Part shown: positions 6,865 to 14,724 of the stretch, in pieces
Layout: each line of letters begins with the position of its first letter
How positions within the stretch are numbered: position 1 is the stretch's first letter
IMG/VR virus record: IMGVR_UViG_3300037189_028117
Coordinates: 82,977-115,645 of that record
DNA length: 32,669 bases
DNA from: a virus
Reading direction: 5' to 3' (one strand)
Notes under the pieces: generated by a model
The model's input: only the letters and a program-made list of their open reading frames with translations
Databases searched by the model: none
Told to the model about the DNA's origin: nothing
Position numbers and translations under genes: made by a program

Positions 6865-7170
6865 ATGGAACAAGAACGCAAAATAGATCTTGCTGATATT
6901 ATTCCAGAATCTGAATTAGAATCTTATACTAATTATTTGGATAAAGATCATTTGGATTATATTTCTTATCACTATCATTTATCACAAGAGTTTATAGAGA
7001 AACATTCAGATAAAGTTAATTGGTGTAATATTTCAGCTTATCAAAAATTATCTGAAGAATTTATCAAAAAACATATAAATAAAATTCATATTGATCAATT
7101 AATGAATTATAACAATAATGTTTCATACAAAATCAAAAAAGAAATAAAAACACTAAAAGAAATAATATAA
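6865..7170 (+). CDS. Small repeat protein with LSEEFI-type repeats
   Basis: This 101-residue protein has a short degenerate repeat of about 23 residues: YHLSQEFIEKHSDKVNW, then YQKLSEEFIKKHINKIH, then a weaker third unit. Each unit has an L-S-x-E-F-I helix followed by a K-H-x-x-K-(V/I) turn. Such repeats occur in uncharacterised proteins of large viruses and some bacteria, and their function is unknown to me. A weaker version may be present in the gene at 8269-8718, which also ends in a similar IEII/KEII tail. It starts 2 nt after the DnaJ stop. No enzymatic residues are visible. Confidence 0.65.
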   Translation: MEQERKIDLADIIPESELESYTNYLDKDHLDYISYHYHLSQEFIEKHSDKVNWCNISAYQKLSEEFIKKHINKIHIDQLMNYNNNVSYKIKKEIKTLKEII

Positions 7171-7179
7171 AGGAAAACG

Positions 7180-7512
7180 ATGCCATTTTACATACAATGT
7201 TCAAATAAAGGTTGTTGTAAAAATTCTGCCGCTCTCTTAAATGAAGAGACAAATGAAGTTTTTTGCGCAGAATGCGATAGCCCAATACCAGAAGTTACTC
7301 ATTTTACCAAGGTCCAATTGAAATCAATGGGCCAAACCATGAAAAAAAGAAAATCACAAACTTCTTTTTCGATTCAATGCCAATCTTGCAACAAAACAGA
7401 CAGACCAACAATAAAAGATAATAAAGCTTACTGTAAACATTGTAAACAAGAAATGTTAAATGTCTCGGGTGCATTCATTCAGATGTTAAAAACAATAGAT
7501 GGAAATAGTTGA
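7180..7512 (+). CDS. Double zinc-ribbon protein upstream of primase-like gene
   Basis: This 110-residue protein has two probable zinc ribbons. The first uses cysteines in QCSNKGCCKN and FCAECD, the second CQSCNK and YCKHCK. The spacing suits small zinc-ribbon modules but does not match the CHC2 signature of the classic primase zinc domain. AAAGGA precedes the ATG. Its 3' end overlaps the primase-like gene by 14 nt, so the two are probably translationally coupled. One possibility is that it supplies the zinc-binding function missing from the next protein (a split primase). That is inference from order alone, and a transcription-factor role is equally possible. Confidence 0.7.
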   Translation: MPFYIQCSNKGCCKNSAALLNEETNEVFCAECDSPIPEVTHFTKVQLKSMGQTMKKRKSQTSFSIQCQSCNKTDRPTIKDNKAYCKHCKQEMLNVSGAFIQMLKTIDGNS

Positions 7513-8272
7513 TATATCAAATAAAATACAAAAAAATTCGCAACAATACTCGGAAGTGTTGTCTGCTACTTTTTCTTTGTTAAAATATGATACTGAAGCA
7601 AAACCATTCTTGAACTATTTAAATTTAAGAGTTCCTCAAAAAATAAAAGGATTCACATCTTTTGGTTGGTTTCCACCAAATTACAGTATAAATAAAATAT
7701 TTCAATATATAAAACCAGAAATATTACAAGAATTAGATTTAATATATAAATCTTCCTCTTTTGATTCTGGCCATGAAGAAGAAGTTTGGGTATCAAAATT
7801 TAACAATCATAATTTAATTATGCCATATCATAACTCTTATGGTGACATTGTTGGTTTAGTTGGCAGAACTCTCCTTTCTTCTCAAGATCAAAAAAAATTA
7901 CAAATATCAAAATATAAAAATACTTCAATTTTAAAATCAGCAAATTTGTTTGGATTATATCAAGCAAAAAAATCAATTATAGAAAAAGATTTAGTTTATG
8001 TTGTTGAAGGACAATTTGATTGCATTACATGTCATAGGTTTGGTTACACCAATGTAGTTGCTTTAGGTGGATCTTCATTTTCAATATATCATCTTCTCCT
8101 ATTAAAAAGATTTACAAATAACATATGCTTAGTTTTAGATAATGATATTGCTGGAGAAAAATCAAAATCAAAAATAATAAATAAATTTGGGTCTATGGCA
8201 AATTTTTCAATTTTTGAATTAAAAGAAGAAAATGATATAGATGAATATTTAAATAAAGGAAAGAAGTTATGA
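7499..8272 (+). CDS. DnaG-type primase catalytic core (Toprim) protein
   Basis: This 257-residue protein carries the catalytic half of a bacterial-type primase, which makes RNA primers for DNA replication. A DnaG-like RNAP-basic subdomain is seen in LIMPYHNSYGDIVGLVGRTL (residues 106-125). The Toprim fold follows, with EGQFD at 170-174 and DND at 214-216 as the metal-binding acidic residues. There is no CHC2 zinc finger and no helicase-interaction domain, so it is shorter than DnaG. The zinc-ribbon protein encoded immediately upstream overlaps it. There is no strong ribosome site, in keeping with coupled translation. A Toprim protein with another role, such as a nuclease, cannot be excluded, but the primase pattern is good. 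Confidence 0.8.
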   Translation: MEIVDISNKIQKNSQQYSEVLSATFSLLKYDTEAKPFLNYLNLRVPQKIKGFTSFGWFPPNYSINKIFQYIKPEILQELDLIYKSSSFDSGHEEEVWVSKFNNHNLIMPYHNSYGDIVGLVGRTLLSSQDQKKLQISKYKNTSILKSANLFGLYQAKKSIIEKDLVYVVEGQFDCITCHRFGYTNVVALGGSSFSIYHLLLLKRFTNNICLVLDNDIAGEKSKSKIINKFGSMANFSIFELKEENDIDEYLNKGKKL

Positions 8273-8718
8273 TACTATTAAATGAATTATCAATATATGA
8301 TAATGAATTATCAATAGATGATATTAATGAATTTAATTTTGTAGATAATAAAGTTTCGCTAGAAACTATAGATAAAATTTTACCAGTAATATTTGAAAGT
8401 TTAGATGACAAGAATTATCAAAATTTAACTTTAAAACAATCTGATGAACAATTCCAAGCTTCTATGTCGGTAATTGATGATATTATACGTTACCAAGATA
8501 TATATAATGAAACAATTATTAAATATATTTATTATTTTGATTCTATACAATTAAAAATTATATTACAATACCAATATCTCGAAGAAGAAACTGTTAAGTT
8601 TATAATTTCTTTATTTGAAAAAGATGAGATTTCTAAAAATTTACAGTTTTTATTTTCAAATGAAAAAATATCAGAAAGTATAAAAAATGAATTAAAATCT
8701 CTTATTGAAATTATATAA
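8269..8718 (+). CDS. Unknown acidic helical protein
   Basis: This 149-residue protein is very rich in Ile, Asp, Glu, Asn and Tyr and is among the most AT-rich genes of the window. Its second half is helical. LQYQYLEEETVKFI resembles the L-S-E-E-F-I repeat in the protein at 6865-7170, and both proteins end in a (K/L)xEII tail, so the two may be distantly related. The gene starts inside the primase-like gene stop (ATGA at 8269) and is followed by an intrinsic terminator, so it is the last gene of its operon. No function can be assigned. Confidence 0.6.
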   Translation: MILLNELSIYDNELSIDDINEFNFVDNKVSLETIDKILPVIFESLDDKNYQNLTLKQSDEQFQASMSVIDDIIRYQDIYNETIIKYIYYFDSIQLKIILQYQYLEEETVKFIISLFEKDEISKNLQFLFSNEKISESIKNELKSLIEII

Positions 8719-8751
8719 GTTCACCAAAATTAATAATTTAACATAGAAATG

Positions 8752-8779
8752 GGAAAGCAAATTTTTGCTTTCCTTTTTT
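8752..8779 (+). terminator. Rho-independent terminator
   Basis: GGAAAGCAAA (8752-8761) pairs with TTTGCTTTCC (8764-8773) and is followed by six T. The innermost pairs would open to form a loop of normal size. It lies about 33 nt after the preceding stop codon and separates the replication operon from the HTH gene. Confidence 0.9.
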
Positions 8780-8780
8780 G

Positions 8781-8796
8781 TTTTGATATATAATCA
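8781..8796 (+). promoter_or_regulatory. Candidate promoter -10-like motif TTTTGATATATAATC
   Basis: TTTTGATATATAATC begins one base after the terminator T-run and 28 nt before the ATG at 8809, leaving room for a short leader with TTGGAGA as ribosome site. The same GATATAT core follows the terminator at 5283-5318, and a GATATTTA variant follows the one at 9277-9299. It has no clear -35 partner, as in phage late promoters. Confidence 0.35.
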
Positions 8797-8808
8797 GTTG
8801 GAGAACTT

Positions 8809-9258
8809 ATGGATTACCAAAAAAAAGAGAGAACAACAAGATCAAACTCATATCAATTTGTACTTTTGGAACAAGCATTTGCACCAGAGATGCTAGCCGA
8901 GGTGGCCGATTCGGAGGGAATATTTGCTCAATTAAATCCTTTTGGGTACAATGAAACAATCCTTGAGCTAAAAGATCAATTAAAAATTGAGTTCTGGAGA
9001 TTAGTTGAAGAAAAGCTTACACCTAGACAAAGAGAGGTTATAAAACTTTATTGTGAAGGTTTAACCCAAATGGAGATAGCAAAAAAACTAAATGTAAACC
9101 AAAGCTCAATTACAAAATCATTAAATGGTAATTGTGATTATAGGAACGGAAGAAGATTATATGGTGGATCTAGAAAGAAATTGCAAAAATTGGCCGAACA
9201 AGATCCTAAAATCCAAGCAATAATTGAAAAAATACAAGAACTCAGTGATGGGTTTTGA
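8809..9258 (+). CDS. Sigma region 4-like helix-turn-helix protein
   Basis: This 149-residue protein has a clear helix-turn-helix at about residues 70-105 (LTPRQREVIKLYCEGLTQME, then IAKKLNVNQSSITKSLNG). This matches the sigma-70 region 4 and LuxR-type pattern that binds promoter DNA. The C-terminus is basic (RNGRRLYGGSRKK), and the first 60 residues have no recognised sigma region 2. It may be a phage transcription factor or a divergent late sigma subunit. A small terminase role is a weaker alternative. It forms its own transcription unit, between a terminator and putative promoter upstream and another terminator downstream. TTGGAGA is its ribosome site. This fits a regulator of the following virion genes. 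Confidence 0.75.
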   Translation: MDYQKKERTTRSNSYQFVLLEQAFAPEMLAEVADSEGIFAQLNPFGYNETILELKDQLKIEFWRLVEEKLTPRQREVIKLYCEGLTQMEIAKKLNVNQSSITKSLNGNCDYRNGRRLYGGSRKKLQKLAEQDPKIQAIIEKIQELSDGF

Positions 9259-9264
9259 TATATG
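9253..9264 (+). promoter_or_regulatory. GATATAT motif overlapping HTH gene stop
   Basis: TTTTGATATATG overlaps the stop codon of the HTH gene. TTGATATATGTCAA (9255-9268) is also a near-palindrome, 12 of 14 positions symmetric. It resembles the post-terminator motifs elsewhere but precedes a terminator here, so its role is unclear: chance, an operator, or a promoter for a very short transcript. Confidence 0.2.
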
Positions 9265-9276
9265 TCAAATCGTAAT

Positions 9277-9299
9277 TAGTAGCAACCTACTATTTTTTT
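9277..9299 (+). terminator. Short intrinsic terminator-like hairpin
   Basis: TAGTAG (9277-9282), loop CAAC, CTACTA (9287-9292), then seven T. The stem has only 6 bp with few G-C pairs, so it is weaker than the other two, but the position after the HTH gene and the T-run are right. Confidence 0.6.
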
Positions 9300-9312
9300 G
9301 ATATTTATTTTA
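9297..9312 (+). promoter_or_regulatory. Candidate promoter motif TTTGATATTTATTTTA
   Basis: TTTGATATTTATTTTA overlaps the terminator T-run and lies 30 nt before the ATG at 9342. It resembles both the other post-terminator GATATAT motifs and the T4 late promoter core TATAAATA. It could drive the long run of structural genes that starts here. Confidence 0.3.
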
Positions 9313-9341
9313 GTTAGAAATATATAATTTTGGAGATTTTA

Positions 9342-9839
9342 ATGGACAAACATTTTATAGATTATTCTAGTTTAGAAAAAGACTTAAACAGACCAAAGCA
9401 TTATAAATATGCTGATGTTAAAGATAAACTAGTAAAAGTAGCATTTGATATTGTTAAGTTTAATGATCCAAATGAAGATATTGATGGTTTATGGCAAATC
9501 AAAGCCACCGATGACGGAGAGGTCATTGTTGCTTTATATGAACCAGCAGAAAATGTAAAGCAATCAAATGCAGATAGTTCTGGTTTATTAAAAAATGCTT
9601 CTTTTGGTTGGCAAGTAATTGCTGGAAAAGATTCTCTTAATCTATTTTATAAAGAAGAACCTATTGCTAGATACAGTTTTGACCAGTTTGGTATCGAAAA
9701 AGATGATAGAGCAGAATTTTGCAAGCATGTTAATGAAAAGCTAAATACAGATACTAATTATGTGAAAGCTCTTTTTAATGAATTACCTATTGCTAAGAAA
9801 GCGGAAATTGCTAAAAGATTTCCAGAACTTACAAAATAA
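9342..9839 (+). CDS. Unknown protein opening the structural gene run
   Basis: This 165-residue protein is not recognised. It is mixed alpha/beta, with beta strands around GLWQIKATDDGEVIVALYE (about residues 46-64) and SLNLFYKEEPIARYSF, and helical ends. I place the start at ATG 9342 because GGAG lies 6 nt before it. A TTG 12 nt further upstream is in frame but would overlap that ribosome site. It contains an AKKAE tripeptide-type motif of the kind repeated in the neighbouring putative virion proteins. It is the first gene after a terminator and a candidate late-type promoter, so it probably belongs to the late operon. Confidence 0.65.
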   Translation: MDKHFIDYSSLEKDLNRPKHYKYADVKDKLVKVAFDIVKFNDPNEDIDGLWQIKATDDGEVIVALYEPAENVKQSNADSSGLLKNASFGWQVIAGKDSLNLFYKEEPIARYSFDQFGIEKDDRAEFCKHVNEKLNTDTNYVKALFNELPIAKKAEIAKRFPELTK

Positions 9840-9866
9840 GATCCATTTAAAATAAACAGGAAAAAT

Positions 9867-11468
9867 ATGGACCCCAAGAATATTAATGATTTTAAACAAT
9901 TTGTGGATGAACTTAGCAAAAAATTTGCTGGTCAAGAAAAGTTTTTCACTTTAAAATTAGCCACAAGACTTAACAAAGCCGCAGAGCTTCACCCACATGA
10001 TCAAACCATAATTCAAGTGGCATCCGTATTAAACAAAAAAGCAAATTCTGGTTCTCATTTAATTAGTAAAGAAGAATTAAATGATATTTATAGAAACTTT
10101 TATATAACAAATACAAAATGTGCTTCCTTTTTATCAGAAGAACTTGATTTAAAAGAATCTCTCCCAGAAGCAAAGAAAATGTCACGAAGAGAAGATGAAG
10201 GTCAATATGAGGATCTTTATGCCAAATATGCAGATTCAAAATTAGTAAATGAACTTGAGTCTGCTTTTGATAAAAGTGCAAATTATAAACCATTTAGTAA
10301 AAAAGCAGCTCAATCCGCTGAAAAGATTGTAAAATCTTTAATTGGTGGTGATGTTAAAGTTCTTGATGGTAGTGATTTTGCTGTTATTTGTCAAGCTTCA
10401 TTTGATACACCAAAAGGTAAGGGTCATGTAGTTGTTCCCGTAGAAGTTGTGGATGATAAGGCTTTAATACCAAATATGTTTTTAACACAAGCTGGATTTA
10501 AAGAGTTTTCTACAGAAAATTTAGAAGATCATTTAATTTCTACAGCTGGCAAAAATTTCCAATTAAACACACAAGAACTTTTAAACGCAATCAAGGTTGC
10601 TAAATTTGGCGAAAAAGAAGAGTTAGATGAAGTAGATTTAGCAGTAATGTCTTTAAAGGCACGAGCTGGAATTTCTTCTGATTTTGACCCAAATGGTATA
10701 ATTTATCAATCCATAGATTCTTTTGAACCAGAAATTTCAATGGAAACAGAAGAAGTTAAAACTTTCTCTGAACAATTAAACTCAACTGCTGGAACTGCAG
10801 AATTTATATTTGGAAAAGAAAATGTAAATATAGGTAAGAATATAATTGCTAAAGAACTTTCAAGTGCAGGAATTAAAGATTATCAAATAAAAGTTTCATC
10901 TGTACAAGATGACAGTATAACTTATGCTGTATCAGCATCTGGATGTGGGTTTAAAGTTCCTATGAAAGTTGAATCTAAAAAAATACAATATCCAAATATT
11001 ATACTAGCAAAAGGAAGCGTTTCTGAGTTTTCAACTTCTGGAATAAAAGAAGCTTTAAGTTCAAATGATAATAGTATTCACTTTGAAATGAATGGATACG
11101 GATTAATGTCAAACGCTCAATTATTAACTTTAGTTGATGAATCATGTAATAAAGGTGATATTAATAAAGTTGCAGAACTTGTTACTTTTATAAAAGAAAC
11201 TGGCGATGAATCAGCTTTCAAGTATGCGTTTGCTTCATACATGAGTTTAATGCAAGGTTCTTTTGTTAAAAAGGCAAGTCAAGAAAATAAAATTAAAACA
11301 ATAAAACTTGGTGGAAGAGAAGTTTGCGCAGAAACCTTCTTACCAGTTGATAAGGTTTATGTTAATGAATTTGGAGAGATAGTTCCAAAATACAGACAAA
11401 ACATGGAAAAAACTGATGAAGTAACTGCGGCTGGAATGATGAATGCAAAAATCATAATGGGGCTATAA
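9867..11468 (+). CDS. Large unknown protein with an internal domain duplication
   Basis: This 533-residue protein is of unknown function. The first 140 residues are helical. Two related beta-rich domains follow at about residues 145-225 and 310-398. Each runs from a short helix through a V-x-D/S strand pattern to a VPVEV or VPMKV strand and ends with EFST followed by an (E/I)xL helix. The final segment has an extended part with GGREVCAETFLPVDK. KKA or KSA tripeptides occur at about residues 58, 137, 146 and 474. AGGAAAA precedes the ATG. The next gene starts at the last base of its stop codon (TAATG). The size and place suggest a virion or virion-assembly protein. Confidence 0.65.
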   Translation: MDPKNINDFKQFVDELSKKFAGQEKFFTLKLATRLNKAAELHPHDQTIIQVASVLNKKANSGSHLISKEELNDIYRNFYITNTKCASFLSEELDLKESLPEAKKMSRREDEGQYEDLYAKYADSKLVNELESAFDKSANYKPFSKKAAQSAEKIVKSLIGGDVKVLDGSDFAVICQASFDTPKGKGHVVVPVEVVDDKALIPNMFLTQAGFKEFSTENLEDHLISTAGKNFQLNTQELLNAIKVAKFGEKEELDEVDLAVMSLKARAGISSDFDPNGIIYQSIDSFEPEISMETEEVKTFSEQLNSTAGTAEFIFGKENVNIGKNIIAKELSSAGIKDYQIKVSSVQDDSITYAVSASGCGFKVPMKVESKKIQYPNIILAKGSVSEFSTSGIKEALSSNDNSIHFEMNGYGLMSNAQLLTLVDESCNKGDINKVAELVTFIKETGDESAFKYAFASYMSLMQGSFVKKASQENKIKTIKLGGREVCAETFLPVDKVYVNEFGEIVPKYRQNMEKTDEVTAAGMMNAKIIMGL

Positions 11469-12196
11469 TGAAACATAAATTAATTGAAAAACTAAATGAT
11501 TTAATTCAACTTTGCAGCAATCCAGATTCTGAAGTTTGCGTTGAAGCTGAAAAAATCTGTGATGGAAAAGATTTTGTTAAATTTACAGAATTTCTCATGG
11601 AATGTTCAGAAACATTAGGAAAAGCAAAAGCTTTAATTGAAGAAAAGGCAAGCGATTTATCTGAGGATGATATTGATGAACTTGGTGAAATTGCATCAAT
11701 TTTTGATGAATCTGATGATGAAGATTTAAAGAAGAAAGCTTCGGTTCTTGATGAAATATTAATAACCATTGGGGCAAATAAAGATTTTAAAGAAAACTTT
11801 AAAAAAGCAGAATCTGATGAAATAGAATCTCTTCGAGCAAAATTAAGAAGAGAAACAGGCGAAAAATTATATTCAAATTCTGAAAAAGAATATCAAGCAG
11901 AAGCTAAAAAAAAAATAGAAGAGAAAGTTAAAACTTATAGACCTTTGCAAGGATCTTTATCTACCAGATATTCTCCAGATATGCCAGGGGTTAGTTTGAT
12001 GAGGGTTGGCGAAAATGTTTATCAATGCCCTGTAACAAAGAAAATATATAATTTTGCAGAAGGATTTACAACAGCAAATGGTACAAAAATACCAGGAACC
12101 TCAGTTCAAGGCCAAACAGATTTTAGTGAACAAGTAAGCGCTGAACATCAAATGTTTTCTACAACAAGAGATGATATTCTAAATGGCTCTCGGTAA
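11468..12196 (+). CDS. Unknown acidic protein with a conserved-looking C-terminal domain
   Basis: This 242-residue protein is not recognised. The N-terminal half is acidic and helical (DLSEDDIDELGE, then DESDDEDLKKKA). A charged coiled-coil-like segment spans about residues 120-160. The C-terminal 80 residues look like a compact domain (LSTRYSPDMPGVSLMRVG, then YQCPVTKKIYNF and GTSVQGQTDF). Its start overlaps the previous stop (TAATG). The stop is followed by a very strong ribosome site, AAGGAGGGTG, for the next gene. It may be a scaffold or structural component, judging from position only. Confidence 0.65.
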   Translation: MKHKLIEKLNDLIQLCSNPDSEVCVEAEKICDGKDFVKFTEFLMECSETLGKAKALIEEKASDLSEDDIDELGEIASIFDESDDEDLKKKASVLDEILITIGANKDFKENFKKAESDEIESLRAKLRRETGEKLYSNSEKEYQAEAKKKIEEKVKTYRPLQGSLSTRYSPDMPGVSLMRVGENVYQCPVTKKIYNFAEGFTTANGTKIPGTSVQGQTDFSEQVSAEHQMFSTTRDDILNGSR

Positions 12197-12205
12197 GGAG
12201 GGTGA

Positions 12206-12949
12206 ATGTCGGCTGATTACTCAAAATTATTAGAACATCCAGATAAAGAAGAAATCATTAGTAAAATAATGACAGGATCTTCTCATAAATCTATTGCTGA
12301 TTGGCTTAAAATAAAATATTCATTAAAAGAACAATCTCATTTAAGATTAACTTCAAATTTTTTAAAAGAATTTTCCGATAATAATATTGATTTATTTAAT
12401 CAATTAAGAAATGATTTATCAAATGTAAAATCTAGCAATGATAAAATAAATAAAAAAATATCCGAATCTTTATTAAATAATAAAACTTATAAAGAAAGAT
12501 TAAATGAACTTGCCGATTCCGAGATTGATATAAAAAGAGTCATTACAGATACTATATTTTTGATACGTGGACGTGTTGAACAAATGTATGATATTGTTCA
12601 AAATAATCCAGAAAATACAAAACCTGATTATGCTTTAATAAAATGGTTTGAAACTTTATTAAATGCAACCGAAAAATATCAAAAGATATATGCTCAACCA
12701 GAGGGTTCAGTTATAAATAACAATATAACCGTCAATATGATTGAACAACATTCTTCGGTTTTACAAGAAGCCATAAGAGATACTTTGTCGGAAATAGATC
12801 CCGAAATTGCTTTCATCTTTATGGATAAGCTTGCTAAAAAATTAGCAAAACTAGAAGAACCAACAGATAAATTTGAATCTACCGAAAGAAGATTTGGTGA
12901 AGTTAAAGCTTTACAAGATTCTGTAAAGGAGTTTGAAGATGTTTCTTAA
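12206..12949 (+). CDS. Possible terminase small subunit
   Basis: This 247-residue protein is mostly helical. Its N-terminus has a helix-turn-helix-like segment around EIISKIMTGSSHKSIADWLK (residues 15-34), like the DNA-binding N-terminus of small terminases and other I-x-x-x-L-x-x-G proteins. A long coiled-coil middle follows, then a conserved-looking SVINNNITVNMIEQHSS and a helical C-terminus. This layout (HTH, coiled-coil oligomerisation, C-terminal segment) fits a small terminase that recognises phage DNA and feeds it to the large subunit. The large subunit, however, lies about 6 kb downstream rather than adjacent. AAGGAGGGTG precedes the ATG. An alternative is another DNA-binding virion protein. 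Confidence 0.55.
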   Translation: MSADYSKLLEHPDKEEIISKIMTGSSHKSIADWLKIKYSLKEQSHLRLTSNFLKEFSDNNIDLFNQLRNDLSNVKSSNDKINKKISESLLNNKTYKERLNELADSEIDIKRVITDTIFLIRGRVEQMYDIVQNNPENTKPDYALIKWFETLLNATEKYQKIYAQPEGSVINNNITVNMIEQHSSVLQEAIRDTLSEIDPEIAFIFMDKLAKKLAKLEEPTDKFESTERRFGEVKALQDSVKEFEDVS

Positions 12950-14723
12950 TAAGAAATATAAAGAACAAAAAGATTTAATTTTCAAATCTGCATCGGCTCA
13001 AAATGTAGATTTTTTAGTAGATAGACTTGATAATTTATTTGATTTAATGAAAGAAGCTAATATAAATAATGAAAAAGATTATATAAAATTTAAAAATAAT
13101 TTAAAAAAAGAATCTATAAAAAAACATTTTATAAAGAAATCATACCCTCAAGCATTTGACGCTTTTCATATTCAAGCTCCTCATAATTTAAATAAATGGT
13201 TGGATACGGTAAAAAATATATATAATTTACATTTTAAAGGTTATGATTTGGGAGAATCAACCGAGTTATTAATAAAAGATTGGGATACTATGGAAAAGAA
13301 TGATTTTAAAAACTGGCTTAAATTTTACCAAACAAACCAAAATAAATCGTATAAAATTGCACAATTTACGGTTGGGGATGGTATTCCTATAGATCATTTA
13401 ATTAGACGGACTCCAGATTTTCCAAGCAAAATTATGGACCCAAGAAATGAAGAATGGGAAAAGCTTCAAGAGAATTCTCAAAAGCAAAAACTTGAACGAC
13501 AAAGACAAGCTTTAATTGGAAGATTAAATTCTGCCGAAAAAATCGTTTCAACAAATGCTGGCAATTTATTTAAAACTGAAGCTGAGATAAATTCTTGGCT
13601 TGAAACTCTTCATTCTTTAAAAAGAAAAATTCAAACGATAAAAAGTGCCGCAACTTTGCAAGATGTTATAATAGCTTCTGCAAATAAATTAAAATTTGAT
13701 GGACTTCATAAAACGGCAAATATAATTATGAAAATTGCTCAAGAAGTTCCTAGTGAAGCTGTTCCAGAAGATGCCGCTTCAGAAAATCCAATACCAGAAG
13801 AAAATCAAGAATTATCACAAGATCCAATGGCAAATCCAGAAATGCCAGAAGATGCAGGCTTAGATTTATCTGTACCAGAAGAAGATTCCGATGAAATGCT
13901 ACCAGATGATGATTTAGATGATCCAGATGGTGCCGTTAGAGAGTTTTTAGAAAACTTAGGTGTTTCCGCTTCAGATAACTTTGATGGAGCTATAATTGTT
14001 GTTGGTGACGATTCTTCAATAAACAAAAAAGCTCAAGCCGTTCCTGGTACAGAACAAATACAACCTCCCCAAGAAATAAATCCAGAGTTGTCACAAGATT
14101 TACCTCCTGAACCAATATCAGAAACCTTAGATGCTCCGGGAGAAATTAATGTCGAAGAGATTGAGGAACCAGAAGAAGGCTTAACTTCTCAACAAGACGA
14201 AAAAGCAGTTCGAGAATTAACCGATACTGATAGGGCTATTGATCAAGCATTCAGTAACGTTAATTATGACGATATAATTGTTAAGTTAGAATCTTTAGCA
14301 ACTCTATTCAAGCAAAGACAAGTTATTAGAGAATTAACTATCGTTGACTTAATGTTACAAGCAGTTGGTATTGCTTCATTCTTCCCAAGCTTAGGGGAAG
14401 CCACAAAATCTGCTTTAGATTCAAATCAATATGTGCTTACTAGAGTAGAAGATATTTTAGCTAAATTAAGAGGAGCTTCCGGTTTAACAGATGGTACTTT
14501 AGATCAAGTTAAAGATAAACTTGAAACATCTGAAGAAAATGAATTTAAAAAGAAAGAAAACCGTGTAAGAGAAAAGATGCAACCTAATGCAGATGAACCA
14601 AATGTAATTGAAGAGTTAAGTGGTCCAACAAAAGTTGAAACTGTTACTCCCGAAAAATCACCTCCACAACCATCAGAAAAACCAACAGCCCCAGTAAACC
14701 CAGAACAACCACAGGTAATATAA
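12939..14723 (+). CDS. Large unknown protein with acidic Pro/Glu-rich middle
   Basis: This 594-residue protein is probably a virion or scaffold protein. Residues 1-270 are helical and basic. About 275-420 is low-complexity sequence rich in Glu, Asp, Pro and Ser, with repeated (I/V)PEE and PEMPED-like units. About 425-515 is a hydrophobic helical domain (ELTIVDLMLQAVGIASFF), and the tail is Pro-rich. The ATG at 12939 is chosen because AAAGGAG lies about 7 nt upstream. It overlaps the end of the previous gene by 11 nt. K-[K/S/T]-A motifs occur four times (FKSAS, IKSAA, HKTAN, NKKAQ). The acidic linker resembles disordered scaffolding or tail linker regions, but no family is recognised. Confidence 0.7.
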   Translation: MFLNKKYKEQKDLIFKSASAQNVDFLVDRLDNLFDLMKEANINNEKDYIKFKNNLKKESIKKHFIKKSYPQAFDAFHIQAPHNLNKWLDTVKNIYNLHFKGYDLGESTELLIKDWDTMEKNDFKNWLKFYQTNQNKSYKIAQFTVGDGIPIDHLIRRTPDFPSKIMDPRNEEWEKLQENSQKQKLERQRQALIGRLNSAEKIVSTNAGNLFKTEAEINSWLETLHSLKRKIQTIKSAATLQDVIIASANKLKFDGLHKTANIIMKIAQEVPSEAVPEDAASENPIPEENQELSQDPMANPEMPEDAGLDLSVPEEDSDEMLPDDDLDDPDGAVREFLENLGVSASDNFDGAIIVVGDDSSINKKAQAVPGTEQIQPPQEINPELSQDLPPEPISETLDAPGEINVEEIEEPEEGLTSQQDEKAVRELTDTDRAIDQAFSNVNYDDIIVKLESLATLFKQRQVIRELTIVDLMLQAVGIASFFPSLGEATKSALDSNQYVLTRVEDILAKLRGASGLTDGTLDQVKDKLETSEENEFKKKENRVREKMQPNADEPNVIEELSGPTKVETVTPEKSPPQPSEKPTAPVNPEQPQVI

Positions 14724-14724
14724 A

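Noticed and set aside
7180-7512. CHC2 primase zinc finger
   Set aside because: The cysteine spacing is that of zinc ribbons and no C-x2-H-x-n-C-x2-C pattern is present. Only a looser split-primase idea was kept.
9330-9341. TTG as start of the gene at 9342
   Set aside because: It would overlap the ribosome site GGAG (9332-9335), which is correctly spaced for the ATG at 9342.
12933-12938. TTG as start of the protein at 12939
   Set aside because: It is only 1 to 2 nt from the AAAGGAG ribosome site. ATG 12939 has normal spacing.
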